A DNA stretch of 64,000 bases from Harmothoe impar. Its lineage: Eukaryota; Annelida; Polychaeta; Phyllodocida; Polynoidae. Where the stretch lies: positions 43,569,152 through 43,633,151 of the forward strand of contig OX381720.1 of assembly GCA_947462335.1 (NCBI GenBank). Direction: 5' to 3'. The notes under the pieces are model-generated. The model was not told where the DNA came from. It saw only the letters and a list, made by a program, of their open reading frames with translations, and made no database searches. This document shows positions 44,638 to 55,799 of the stretch, in pieces (the first letter of the stretch is position 1; each line of letters starts with the position of its first letter). Position numbers and translations under genes: made by a program.

Positions 44638-46500
44638 TTAAGCAGTGCGTAGCGTTTTCAAACTTTGACGGTTAATGCGATGGTTGATGCTCAGGGTTTC
44701 CTCATAGAGAGTTTTAAGCATGACGTAATTCTTCAGTTTGGTGGGAAGTGGTAGTTCTTCCATTTTTTTCATACTGATGTCATTTTGTAAGAAATGGCCC
44801 CGAATAGCTGCCCTACATTGGATCTCAAGCGGACATGGGTAAGCTGCTTGCCGTACAAGCCATTCATACATCTCAGTTTGACTTTCTTGGCTTGTCGTGC
44901 TATTGTTGTCAGATGAAGAGGAGTCACTTTCACTGTCACTGCTATAACCTCCACCATTCATTTTTAATTCTTGAAATTTAGGATTGAGTGATAGTTTTTG
45001 TACGATTGGTTCACAACTCAAGTTGTAACCTACTGAAATTAAATACTTCACGATTTTCGTGTTAAAATTGTCAAGCGCTAGTTTGAGCAAGCTGTGACCT
45101 TCCTGGTCCTTTACATTGATATCAGCGCCATAGAATAGCAGAAGGTGAAATAAGTCTTCAGACATGTCATCAAATACACAATGTTGTAGTGCAGTTTGTC
45201 CGCTCAGCAGAATGTTAACATCAGCACCATTATCGAGTAATACTTCCACGGCTTCTGTGCAGTCGAAATCGACAGCGTATTCTAGTGGTAATCGCCCATC
45301 ATGACACCCGCTTACTAAACATCCCAGATCAATGAGCCTCTGGGTGAACTCCCTCACATTGCTGCAGCACTCCACAACACCAAGGGCATTCTGCCCCTGC
45401 TTTCCATCAACCAGGCCCATGTCAAGGCCCTTCTGGATACCCTCAGTCAGGAGGTAGTTCACTATGTCAGGCTTGTCCTCCATGAGTGCCTGGAGGAGAG
45501 GGTAGTTACCAGCTGCCTGTAGATTCAAGTCTGCACCATTCTCTACGAGTAGTTTCACAATCGCAAGAGATCCCCGCCGTATAGCGACATGCAGTGGGGT
45601 CTGTACAGACATCTTGTTGCGAACATGGAACTGCTTGTGGCACTCACCGGCTGCATTTGGATTTGCTCCCTCCTTCAGCAGTAATGCCACTGTGGCAGCA
45701 CAGTTTGCTTTACAGGCAAAAAAGAGTGGAGTATGCATTGTTTCATTGGGTACATCAACTTCACAGCCGGCATGAATCAACATCTCTGTCGACCTGAAGT
45801 TACCATTTTCTATGGCCAGGTGAAGCGGAGTGTTGCCATCAAACATTATCTGCCTGTCAAGATCTAACCTTCGGCAAGAAGATTTTCCATCACTCGAAGC
45901 ACTCCCAATTAGACATTTTTCAATCAGACGTGAGAGCATGACAGTATCTTGTTGCTCTACAGCTATATGAAGTGCCGTTTTCCCACTTTTGTTCCACATG
46001 TTGACATCACCATTTTTAGCCTGCAGCAATACATCAATGACATCAGGCTTCTTGTGTACTACAGCAAGATGCCATGCTGTATTGTAATCCTTGCCTTGTT
46101 TATTCACATCACACCCTGCATGGACCAGCATTCTCACAGTGTCCGTTGTCCCATGTGTGACGGCTACACTCAGCGGATGATTTAAAGACACAGGGTCCAC
46201 TTGATGAATATCACAGTGAGACGATTCAAGGATCGACTTCAGAATTTCCTTCTGGTCCTTGCGTATTGCCAGACACATAGGGGGTTCACCATCGATATCA
46301 GCAGCATTGACATCACAATCAGAATCAATAAGGTAAATGGCTACCTCGGGCTGGTTTGCCTGAATGGCAGCACACAGCAGAGTTCCCTGTAAGCCGTGGG
46401 ATGCGTTGACATCATTCCCGCCTTCAACAAGGTTATGTACGGTATCCAAGTGGCCACGCTTCACTGCACTCAGCAAGCTCTCATTATGTTTCTCCATCAT
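44638..46500 (-). CDS. Ankyrin-repeat SOCS-box protein (ASB-like), intronless
   Basis: 620 residues in one exon. Residues ~1-510 are a run of about 13 ankyrin repeats (for example GNTPLHLAIENGN, TPLHVAIRRGSLAIVKLL, GQTALQHCVFDD, GADVN turns). A Ser/Asp-rich linker of about 30 residues follows, then a SOCS box at ~544-600: the BC-box PLEIQCRAAI (558-566 region, Cys562) binds elongin B/C, and LPLP (583-586) followed by TKLKNY is the Cul5 box. By family knowledge it is a substrate receptor of a cullin-5 ubiquitin ligase, with the ankyrin repeats holding the substrate, in cytoplasm or nucleus. The substrate is unknown, and the specific ASB orthologue cannot be named. About 25 residues follow the SOCS box. 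The start ATG at 46498-46500 immediately precedes the first repeat. Confidence 0.9.
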   Translation of the reverse strand: MMEKHNESLLSAVKRGHLDTVHNLVEGGNDVNASHGLQGTLLCAAIQANQPEVAIYLIDSDCDVNAADIDGEPPMCLAIRKDQKEILKSILESSHCDIHQVDPVSLNHPLSVAVTHGTTDTVRMLVHAGCDVNKQGKDYNTAWHLAVVHKKPDVIDVLLQAKNGDVNMWNKSGKTALHIAVEQQDTVMLSRLIEKCLIGSASSDGKSSCRRLDLDRQIMFDGNTPLHLAIENGNFRSTEMLIHAGCEVDVPNETMHTPLFFACKANCAATVALLLKEGANPNAAGECHKQFHVRNKMSVQTPLHVAIRRGSLAIVKLLVENGADLNLQAAGNYPLLQALMEDKPDIVNYLLTEGIQKGLDMGLVDGKQGQNALGVVECCSNVREFTQRLIDLGCLVSGCHDGRLPLEYAVDFDCTEAVEVLLDNGADVNILLSGQTALQHCVFDDMSEDLFHLLLFYGADINVKDQEGHSLLKLALDNFNTKIVKYLISVGYNLSCEPIVQKLSLNPKFQELKMNGGGYSSDSESDSSSSDNNSTTSQESQTEMYEWLVRQAAYPCPLEIQCRAAIRGHFLQNDISMKKMEELPLPTKLKNYVMLKTLYEETLSINHRINRQSLKTLRTA

Positions 46501-47660
46501 CGATTGCTATCTGCAACTGGATTACAGAAACACGGGATATCAATAACAAGGTATAGATCTACCAGTGATAAATATTTCTAAAGCACCTATCTAACAGCAA
46601 ATTCTGACTGTTCTTGGACAAGTCCCAATAGGCTAACAGGACTCTCTTTGAGTAGCACAGAGCCCGAGAAATGTGTACAGGTTGTTCTAATAAAAGGTGT
46701 TTTATGCAGTCACTACTATAGTGCTATTAGCATTAGCAATAGTAGGGGACCCAGATCTTCATGTAGGGCCATGTAGGCCTACTGACCATTAGACCTTCAC
46801 TGTAAGATGATTGTGCTATTCTTTTATTGTATTCCAAAGAAATGAAGGGCCCTAGTAAGTAATGGGGCATTTTCCAGATGCACTAGTGACATGGGACATG
46901 AGGAGAACATAGTTAGTGACATGGGACAGGAGAAAAAAATAGATAGTGACATTGGACAAGGGCCCCCTACATGGCAAGGAAATTGCTTGGGGTTCAACCC
47001 ACAGGGATATATTGGTGTATGAGAATCCCCCTACTAAAATGTAGGCCTATCAATTCCCTGCTACTAAAATGTATCAATTTTCTGTGCCTACTGAAATGTA
47101 TCAAGTCTCCCACTTTGTCTGACGTCCATCTCTACTCTAGACTAGATCAAGGTAGGCCTATAGCTATGTGCGCCCCTTCTGACCCTTCTCTAATAGCTTA
47201 CTTGTCGGTGGGTGCAGGCGTATCCTCTGAGATATTCAAGCTCAACATTGTAGACTGTGGTTTAAGTGACATGTGATAGAATCACGTGATTCGCCAAATA
47301 TCTACAAAAATAGTAACTAAATTTCTTGGTGGAAATGGGGATGTAGGGTCATAATGTGAAAAATTGATAGCCTACATTAGAGCCCCAGACGAGAGGGGGG
47401 GGGGTCCCATGTCACTTGTCCATTATAAGAAATGGACTTGTCATTTATTAAGACCAAAAATCACTTGTCGGTTTGTCAATAAGCATTGACTTAACAGATA
47501 CATTGTATTACCAGATATGCTACTCCATGGTCCTTTAGATTTGTCAAGTAAACATAGATATACGGTACATGGGCCGTATTCTCCTAGACTGAAGGGAACT
47601 TTGGGGGGGGGGGGATAGCCAAATATATACAAGAAAGAAGTCTAATGGCTTTGCGAAATG
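46501..47660. other. Non-coding region with short repeats
   Basis: Contains three GTGACATGGGACA-like motifs in tandem (46885-46955) and an inverted GTCCCATGTCACTTGTCC at 47404-47421, possibly the ends of an old element. It also has three CTACTAAAATGTA-like motifs (47030-47100). No gene was recognised. Confidence 0.4.
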
Positions 47661-47669
47661 CACCAACAG

Positions 47670-47815
47670 TTAAGGGGCCGTCCATTAATAACATAGGCCT
47701 ACGCATGAAGGGGGGGGGGGGGGGAGGTCTGGCCAAATGTGTACAGATGCAAACGGGGGGGGGGGGTGGGGGAGAGGTCTAGACGAATTTTAGCATACGC
47801 ATTGTCTACGCATAG
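47670..47815. repeat. G-tract repeat fragment (GGGCCGTCCATTAATAAC)
   Basis: GGGCCGTCCATTAATAACAT followed by two runs of 12-16 G separated by GTCTGGCCAAATGTGTACAG. It resembles a half-copy of the G-tract MITEs further right, but the inverted partner end is not seen. Confidence 0.4.
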
Positions 47816-48434
47816 GGCCGATTCTTTGGTCATTTTAGACTAAAATTGGTACGTTTTTTAGGTCTAAATATCCAACCAAATTTTGAACATTTTCTTTTGG
47901 ATTTTCCAAACATGCCATTTGTTGGAAAATGGTGGTGTAATGAGGTATAATCACGAGTACTTGAATGGATATATTTGGTTTTGATCACCCTATCATGAAG
48001 GCTTATCAAGTTTTTTCCCACCCCTGCTCACTCTGGGCCCTTTTCACGATGACCCCTAGCTCCTATATTCACCAACCCCCACCTAGACGGCAATATAATA
48101 TTATGACTGGGCCCTAAGCTTGACCACCCCCCCCCCCCCCCAAAAAAAAAAAAAACACCTCGGAGTTCACTTTTGACAGAAGCATTTTTCCACAAACAGC
48201 AGTACTTTTCTGTTCAGAAATTCAGGGAAATTGGGCTGTTTTTGAGCAGAGGGAACACAGGTTGTGTACATGTATCAATCAAAGTGCAAGGACCAGGTCT
48301 TATCCCTAGATATGCACCTATCAACACTAAAGTTCCTAGGTAATTTTCCTTTATGTTATCAGTGGAGGGGGGGGGCACACTGGCCAGCAAATCTTTTGAT
48401 CTCAGGGATAATAATACCGGTATATTGATACTTA

Positions 48435-48548
48435 GGAAGTGCTCATTTTTTAACAGGGCGGGGGGGGGGGGTTGGTGACCCCGGTGAAGGGGTCCAACTT
48501 TATACCCCCCCCCCCTCTCCACCATTGTTAAAAAATGGACACTCTCCC
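48435..48548. mobile_element. G-tract MITE, degenerate copy 1
   Basis: GGAAGTGCTCATTTTTTAAC then a long G run at the left; a C run then GTTAAAAAATGGACACTC at the right. The same ends as copies at 49980, 51352 and 51804, but short and decayed. No matching target duplication. Confidence 0.55.
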
Positions 48549-48852
48549 AATACCACACCTTGAAATACCACAGAAAAAAGAAGATGATTAAAGCCAGAAT
48601 CAAATCGAGTAACATATTTTTCAAGGTGAGGTTTTGATTCAGTGCCCCCCCCCCCCCCCGCCCTACCCCGCCTTACCCCGAACCCCATCCGCGGGCCAAG
48701 CCAAGGCCTAATGTGTGAAGTTTAGACAGCTTCGTCAGGCGTCATATTTTTCATTAAATCCAGAAATCCAGAAATTAGACCTAGCCCTTAGACTATGAAG
48801 CTGAGGGTAGCTCTCAATCTAAATTATCCCTGGGGCCCATGAAGGGTGGGAG

Positions 48853-49305
48853 GTGGGGGGAGGAGTTATCCCCATGTCTCGTGTTGATTTCATGAAAAGC
48901 CCATGTTACATGATCTATCATGTAGATCAAAGGAAAGGGCTATGTCGATTTTTTAAAGATGCCATAGGTTATGGGCATTGTCTTCCAAGTTTACAGGGTG
49001 ACATAGACAAGGGGGTGGATGCCTTAATTCCACATAGTGATTTCTTAGAACCGACATGTGACATGAAGGTTTTAAACATGTATAAGGTTTTAAGATATAG
49101 TCACGGAGATATGAGTATTACTAAGAAACATAGACTTACAGCATTTCTTAAATTGAACATGAGACATGGAGACCTCCCCAACCTAGCCCCATCCAACCCT
49201 ATGAACATTCCCAAAATCGACAGGGGATATGGTGACCCCAACCACACCTGCCCTTCTCATGTCTCTTCCTCACCATTGCTTGAAACAAATGGCAAGGGAG
49301 AGTGA
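48853..49305 (+). other. 150-codon open frame, not recognised
   Basis: An uninterrupted plus-strand frame with mixed composition and no signal peptide, transmembrane segment or known motif. It lies among MITEs and poly-G tracts, with no promoter or splice context. It is probably a chance frame; kept as low confidence because its length exceeds that of its neighbours. Confidence 0.12.
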
Positions 49306-49341
49306 ACACGATTCCAATGGAAAGGGCAATAATACTCGTTA

Positions 49342-49649
49342 CCGTGTTCAACGTAATATGCCCCCTGGGCGCTTAGAAAAATATTTTGAGTGAAAAAATC
49401 AGCCTCAAAAATCCATTTTCATAAACGCCCCCCTGGCATCCACGCCCTCTACAGGCTTCTACTCACCCCCAATGCTTTCCACACTTGGTCAGAACACCTG
49501 ACATAGGTGTGCAGGGATCCATCTTACACAAATGCGTGAAAAACAGTAACAAACATGGACCATCATATTAAAAAAAATCTGGGGGAAAATCTGAAAAGGG
49601 GGGGGGGGGGTATTCATTAGGGGGAGGGCGCTTATTAGGTCGAATACGG
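49342..49649. mobile_element. TA-flanked MITE (308 bp)
   Basis: Left end CCGTGTTCAACGTAATATGC and right end complementary to CCGTATTCGACCTAATAAGC, flanked by TA at 49340-49341 and 49650-49651. The ends match at about 80%. Interior is C/G-tract rich, with no transposase. Confidence 0.65.
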
Positions 49650-49979
49650 TATTCACATTTTAGTACCAGTACATATATACCGTATCATGAGTTTATAAAA
49701 CTTTAAAAGTTGGGAAACTTTAGTTCTTTTAGTTCACTGTATTACTGGAAGTACAAGCTTTAATTTGATACCAGATATGGTAATGTTTATCAATTTTTGA
49801 TAATCTTTACATTGAAAATGTTGCCAAAAATTTAAAAAAAAAAAAAGGTTTTCTCAAATGTTTTGAAAAAGGTATGTTTCCAGACCCCCTATTTTGAGAT
49901 GAAAATCCGTCTTGTAGGAAAAATAAATCCCAAAATAAATCTGTCTTAAAGGCGGGGTTTTACGGTAATGAACAGTTTA

Positions 49980-50946
49980 GGGAGTGATCATTTTTTAACA
50001 ACGGGGGGGGGGGGGGGGGGGGTGATGGGTTTGGGGGGGGAGGCAAACATATTTGGACCCCTTGACCGGGGGGGGGGAAATTTGGACCCCTCTTGGGGGG
50101 GGGTCAAAATAATTTAACCTGTTTTGAGCCAAAAAGCCCGCGTGTTACTATGCTTCAAAGGCCCCGCGCGCGAGCCAATTTTCGGCCATAAGGGGGTGGG
50201 GTAAAAAAAATTTGACCCCTCGACCCGGGGGGTGTACAACCGTGATCTGCAGTAACTAACGTGATCTGCAGTAATGCAGATAACGACAGTCCATCCAAAC
50301 GTGATCTGCATCAAATTAACGTGATCTGCATCAAAACAACATTATCTGCTACAACCATTCAATCATTATCTACAGAATTTTGGACACTTTTCTTGCCAAA
50401 TTGACCATTATTAGGAAAATTGACCTTTTTGTAATTTTCAACACTTTTCTCACCAATTTGGCCATTTTTAGGAAAATTGACTTTTTGGTGATTTTTAAGG
50501 AAGAAAACCCCAAAGTGGACCATGGATAATGTGAAACAATCCCCAGTCTATACTTCCTAAATGCCCCAGGTCACACCTGGGTAATGTGAAACAACCCCAA
50601 AATACTTCCTATAGATGCCCTATATGTCCATCTGCATAAATAATGCTATTTACTTCTAGATACACTGAGTCAAAGACCATATGGGCATACATGTTTTAAT
50701 GCAGATATCATCAGGGAGAGGACAAGTTCTCTTGATACAGATATTCAGACTTTTTGCATCACATGAATTGATGCAGATCACGTTAATTTGATGCAGATCA
50801 CGTTTGGATAGTCTACCGTTATCTGCACTACTGCAGATCACGTCAGTTACTGCAGATCACGGTTGTACAGGGGGTTGTAAAAAATTGCGCACGCTCCGCG
50901 CGGAAACCCACCACCCCCCCTCTGTTATTAAAAAGTGATCACTCCC
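49980..50946. mobile_element. G-tract MITE copy 2 (TTA-flanked), carrying a nested MITE
   Basis: Ends GGGAGTGATCATTTTTTAAC and its inverted form, flanked by TTA at 49977-49979 and 50947-50949, as in PIF/Harbinger insertions. A nested element (50237-50865) accounts for 631 bp including its TA duplication; removing it leaves 336 bp, in line with copies 3 (311 bp) and 4 (322 bp). Shared internal phrases are TTGGACCCCTTGACC, CGTGTTACTATGC and CACGCTCCGCGCG. Confidence 0.82.
50237..50865. mobile_element. Nested TA-flanked palindromic MITE with GTGATCTGCA repeats
   Basis: Ends CAACCGTGATCTGCAGTAAC are inverted and near-perfect over ~100 bp, with TA on both sides (50235-50236 and 50866-50867). Each arm holds four ACGTGATCTGCA motifs plus a GCAGATAACG. 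The host MITE sequence resumes directly after it, so the empty site can be read. The centre has two similar ~60-bp TTTTCACACTTTT / GGAAAATTGAC segments (50380-50490). No transposase. Confidence 0.82.
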
Positions 50947-51351
50947 TTACCTAATTGTTGCCTCTCTTCAGTGAAGATAACGGCAGACATGAAATCGGAA
51001 ATAACATCATGTTTTTGGTGCGCAAATGACACGATATACTTACTGGATATCGTTAAAACACGGGCCTACCACCAGATATGGGAATGGTCTATTTATAGGC
51101 ATGTATTTAAAAGAAAGATTATTCGTATCAATTCAAACTTAATGAATACTAAGCCCAAGGCCTATGTGCATGTCATCCTTTCAACAATTTAGCGCCGCAG
51201 GCCCATTAAAACATTAAAATAAACATGAAACTAAACCAAGAATTGTCCCGAATTTCCTCGGAAATCAAAAAATTTGCATTTTTGTTGGTTTTTACAGAAG
51301 TGACGATCCCTGAAAGGTTGAACTGTTTTGTTTTCCAACCTTATGACTTAA

Positions 51352-51662
51352 GGGAGTGTTCATTTATTAATTACACGGGGGGGGGTGGTGAGATTTCGCG
51401 CGGAGGGGCGACAATTTTTTACGACCCCCCTTGAGAGCACGTGTAACGTTTCCTGCCCCCCTCGCCGAAGGCACTGAAAAATTTTGGCCCCCCCCCCCCC
51501 CTTTGAACTATAGTAACGTGCGGGCTTTTTTGCTAAAAAGGGGCTTAAACTTTTACGCCCCCCCCCCCCCTTCAAGAGGGATCAGAATTTTTTACGCCCC
51601 CCACCCCTCAGGAGGGGTCGAAAATTTTTACCCCCCCCTGTAAATAATAAATGAACACTCCC
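51352..51662. mobile_element. G-tract MITE copy 3 (TAA-flanked, 311 bp)
   Basis: Ends GGGAGTGTTCATTTATTAAT and inverted partner, flanked by TAA at 51349-51351 and 51663-51665. It is internally inverted relative to copies 2 and 4 (GGTGAGATTTCGCGCGG comes first). The TWA 3-bp duplication supports PIF/Harbinger. Confidence 0.8.
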
Positions 51663-51803
51663 TAAGATCGATCCCAATTCAATCCAGCGCCGCAGGCCTA
51701 CCGTTATCCATTCCAATCAAGAATACAGTACAAAATGACCATTAAACCATTGAAATAAACATGAATATAAGTTAATGATCGTAATACGTTCTGAGCATGA
51801 TTA

Positions 51804-52125
51804 GGGAGTGCTCATTTTTTAACAACAGGGGGGGGGGTGGTGGATTTGGGGGGGGGTAAAAAATTTGGACCCCTTGACCGGGGGGGGGTAAAAAATTTAG
51901 GCCCCTCTTGGGGGGGGGGGGTGAAAAAAATTCAACCTGTTTAGAGGGAAAAAGCCCAGGCGTTACTATGCTACAAATTAAGGGCGCGAACGCGCGTGAT
52001 TTTCGGCCTGCTGGGGGGGGGAAATTTCGACCCCTCTAGCGGGGGGGGGGGTGAAAAAATTTCACACGCTCCGCGCGAAATCTCACCGCCCCCCCCCCCC
52101 CTGTTGTTAAAAAATGAGCACTCCC
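51804..52125. mobile_element. G-tract MITE copy 4 (TTA-flanked, 322 bp)
   Basis: Ends GGGAGTGCTCATTTTTTAAC and its exact inverted partner, flanked by TTA at 51801-51803 and 52126-52128. The interior alternates runs of 7-12 G with AAAAAATTTGGACCCC phrases. The inverted ends are the best preserved of the family. Confidence 0.85.
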
Positions 52126-53556
52126 TTAGGCCTAGTGCGGTGCTCGCGCTGTCTGGAAAATGTCCCATTGCAGGCCAATACCGATACCGGTACAGTAGGG
52201 ATGGGCACGGCCTCGCTGCCACAGCACCCACGTATCTGTCACTATAGTAATTGGGCAATGTTCAACATGATGGTTTTGATAGTTTTGCTCCATGGAATAT
52301 AATAGGATTTTACAATCTTATGTAAAAATGTTCACTGAATCTGAATATCACCTCCATTTTAATGTAGGACAAATATTTTTGACAAGAACATTACATGGAT
52401 GTAGGCAATTAAGCTGTGAATATAGACGGTTCATATCTGACAGCATTTTTTTAAAGAGGTGTCATTTCACAAAATCTATGCCAAATTGCATATTTCTTGT
52501 TGCAAATAGAATATGAATTTATTGAATTATATTATGAGGAAGAAAAAAGATAAAAAAAATTGAAAATTCTTAAAAATTCAGAAATTTTAATTTTTTGGGA
52601 CCTTTTTCGAAAAATCCAAACTTTTGTTTACTTTTTCAAACCCCCACCAAAATGTGTGTAATTTTGTCCTCTATCAGAATCTGAAATCAGTTTGTTTCTA
52701 GCTTGTGTAGCAAGAAAACGCAAAGCAAAAGACTGAGAGAAGGTTTGGTGAAAAATTGGAAAAAATTCATTGAGCTGACTTTACCCCACCGCAAACATTT
52801 TTGACTTTCCCTTATGTTTTAAAATACTTCTAGAGATCGGATTTATATAAAAAATACATGGACAGAAGCCCCAGACTGTTAGCTTTAAGCTGGTGTGACT
52901 GGCTTCTCTTTATCATCATTTGTCTAAAAAATAAACAGTGGTGAGGTAAAAAATGCCCCACTCAGTGTGTGTGGTCAGTGGGCTGTGGATTGACCTAATT
53001 TACGCGCACTCTGCTGATAAGGACCAGAAAATGCTGACAGAAATGAGTCCTAACTTTTCTATTTCAAAAATTCATAGCTTTGCTTCTACTTACTGCATTT
53101 TATTTATTTAAAGTACATTCTGTTGGCAAAGATTCCAGCTTTCATGTGGTATGATTTCGACTAGCTTGCCTAAAACCAAATATTTGGATGCCCATCCCTA
53201 GGTACAGTCTTTAGCACTCACTCTCTGGGCGATATTAGATGAAACTAGACTTTAAATCGTGTCATTTGAATGAAACAGATATCTTTCTTATCACAACCGT
53301 ATTTCTAAACACACACTAACCTTATCTGGTTCCAACTACACAAGGGTTATGCTGCAAATCGTTCTACAAATGCATCTTTCAGAGAAGATTTAAATCAGTG
53401 AAGAAACCATAACACTGGCCATGTTTTCAATATGTCATCTTCAATCACTAGGTGGCAGCGCTGTGCTTGTGACCTGACACTGGTTCCCTGTTCAGTGTCG
53501 ATGTCAGGCTTATCGCGGTGCAGGGAAAGTACAGGCGATCTGTGTTGCCCAGGCAG
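52126..53556. other. AT-rich non-coding region
   Basis: No gene, inverted-end element or tandem repeat was recognised. Confidence 0.45.
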
Positions 53557-54852
53557 CAGGATACAACTTGTTACGTTGGCTCATGCCCCGAGGGCCGTGC
53601 CGCGTGCCGCGCTGCTCTGGCGCCTACCTGGGTGTCTTTGCCGTGTTCTGCTGCATGCCCTCAGGGCATGCCACTCAATCCTCAGTACCGGTACCGTCAA
53701 TGCCCGTAGGGCATGCCACTCAAGCCCATAGGGACCTATAGGATCAAGCCTACTGCTCAATGCCCTGAGCCTGCTGAGGGCATGCTACTGCCTCCTGTTG
53801 GACTAAGACTGCGGCTCTATGCCCTGAGGGCATGCCACTGCCTCATATAGTCAGTCCTATGCCCTGAGGGCATGCTACTGCTACCCTGGATATTAGGCTC
53901 TAACACGTTAAGGGGTGGTGCCACCTATTGGCACACAGCATATCCAAATGGTAGGACACGATGGTACTGAACCTCTCTGTACAGTCTACTTTGGCCACTT
54001 CTCACAGTGTATTTTTGATCAATTAATGCATGGTTTATGCATAGGGGAGACCGGGGCTGGTTGAAACAAGGGGTCAGTTGAAACGCATAGAGGCAACATG
54101 AGCTTGGATTGATTTTCTTGATTCTCATGTGAACTTATTGTTATTTTTATCACCAGTTTGGTTTGGGCTCACAGGTGTGTACAGTGGTCAGCTGCTGGTA
54201 GGTGTGACCAGTCTACACACCACCCCTCACCCCCCCCCCCCCCCCCCCCCCCCCCAGTGGATAAAAAAGCTGTGAAATCTCGCCAAAGGAGCGAGAAATC
54301 ACAGCAAAGGAGCGAGAGTTTGTGTCCTACAAGATGGCTGCCTCCACCCAGAGGCTCCACTGGGCCATCGTGGCAGAGCCTATATAGGATGGTATAGGAT
54401 TAGGACTATACTGCTTTATCCCCCGAGGGAATCACCCATATCATTGATTCCCTCGGGGCATACCCTTGACTTATAAAGACTGAACTCACTAAAGACCATA
54501 TTGGTGTACATCAATAAGAAATTGCCCCTGGGGCATTGACCAGTACCCTATGTAGAAGGCATATGCCCTGAGGGAATCAGTAACATACGATGCCCACGGG
54601 GAATTTACCAGTAGGCCTAGCCTACAGTATAAGTTTGTAGAAGTCAAGGCTATGCCCTGAAGGAATTAACTATATGTACTATGCCCCCGGGGCATTGACC
54701 AGTAGGCCTAACACAGTTTAAATTTGCACAAGTCAAGGCATGATACCCCGGGGTATTGACGCGGCAATATACGCGCAACATACACGCGTCGTAACGGGGC
54801 CGCAGCGCACCAGGCCCTGGGGGCATGAGCCAGCGTAACAAGTTGTATCCTG
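53557..54852. repeat. Inverted repeat enclosing TGCCCTGAGGGCA palindrome arrays
   Basis: CAGGATACAACTTGTTACG at 53557 and its complement ending 54852 form ~39-bp arms with about three mismatches. Inside, the left half has five or so ATGCCCTGAGGGCATGC-type palindromes followed by CACTGCC (53653-53875). The right half has inverted relatives (GCCCCTGGGGCATTGACCAG and similar, 54430-54760). A C-run (54228-54255) sits near the middle. It looks like a large foldback element; no coding sequence or target duplication was found. Confidence 0.55.
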
Positions 54853-55499
54853 TGCCCAGCAACCTCTCTATACGGGATACCTGTGCAAAGATAAACCTAT
54901 AGAATGGAGAAACCACAGGCGACCCTCTGCTGTGTGTGTTCTTATACTAGGTAGCTGGACAGGGCCTGGTCTTACCTTCCCCCAGTGTGTTTTTCTGTGG
55001 GGACCTATGTTTATGCCCTTTGGAGGAAAATGGAGTAATAGCCTAGATATAGCTTAAGTATTATTTTTTATTGTTAGAGTAATCCATATAGAATATGTTG
55101 CCACTCTTCCAGACTCTTCTAGCAATTACTATGTTAAAACATGTGGATGTTTATGGATAAAGATGAGTTGAACTGAGTGGGTCTGAGTTGGTTCCATTGC
55201 CATTTACTAACTGTTGTTTACATGCTCATAACGGATCCAAGATGGCCGCCGCACATGCGCACATACAATGTATACAACACACAACAAATTATTTAAGGAA
55301 CAGTGGTTGTTGGAAGTTGAGTAAATTCACGCTATATTTGTGACTCAATGACTTACAATTACCCCATAAAAGTTATATATATGGAAGGTATATCGTGTCT
55401 ACTATATCCTCCCAAGAAATGGTGTATTTATATTGAAATTAGACCCTCTTTTCCCCTGAAGGCAAGTACCATGTCTGCCCTGTTGGTTGTATGGCCCAG
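54853..55499. other. Non-coding region, nothing recognised
   Basis: No coding sequence or repeat structure identified between the inverted repeat and the Gypsy element. Confidence 0.4.
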
Positions 55500-55504
55500 C
55501 CCAC
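55500..55504. repeat. Target-site duplication of the Gypsy element, left copy
   Basis: CCCAC, matched by 60374-60378. A 5-bp duplication is typical of Ty3/Gypsy integrases. Confidence 0.9.
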
Positions 55505-55645
55505 TGAAGTGTTCCCGTACTTATATCTCATAGAATGCATCAATATTCAAGGACGGGAAACAAAGACGTTGTTGACTCGCCGCTCGTCTCGCCGGAAGTG
55601 CTTTTATTACTCTCGAACCGATGCGCGTCCCGCCCGGACACTACA
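55505..55645 (-). repeat. 3' LTR of the Gypsy element
   Basis: 141 bp, apparently identical to the 5' LTR at 60233-60373. On the element strand it starts TGTAGTGTCCGGGCGGGACG and ends GGGAACACTTCA, and contains a TATGAGATATAAGTACGG segment that could serve as promoter. Very short for an LTR. Confidence 0.95.
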
Positions 55646-55654
55646 TCCCTCCTT
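55646..55654 (-). other. Polypurine tract of the Gypsy element
   Basis: AAGGAGGGA on the element strand, immediately before the 3' LTR, the usual primer for plus-strand synthesis. Confidence 0.75.
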
Positions 55655-55799
55655 ATGTCAGATCAAAACAACATGTTTGATTCAATACAAATGGATGACA
55701 TGACATATGACATAACAATATAACCCAACGAGTGTTACTTAGGAACATAGTACAAATGTATGACATGTGATATGATATAACCATATAACCCAACGAGTG

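Noticed and set aside
48853..49305. 150-codon plus-strand ORF as a gene
   Set aside because: No domain, no splice or promoter context, surrounded by MITEs. Listed only as an unrecognised frame.
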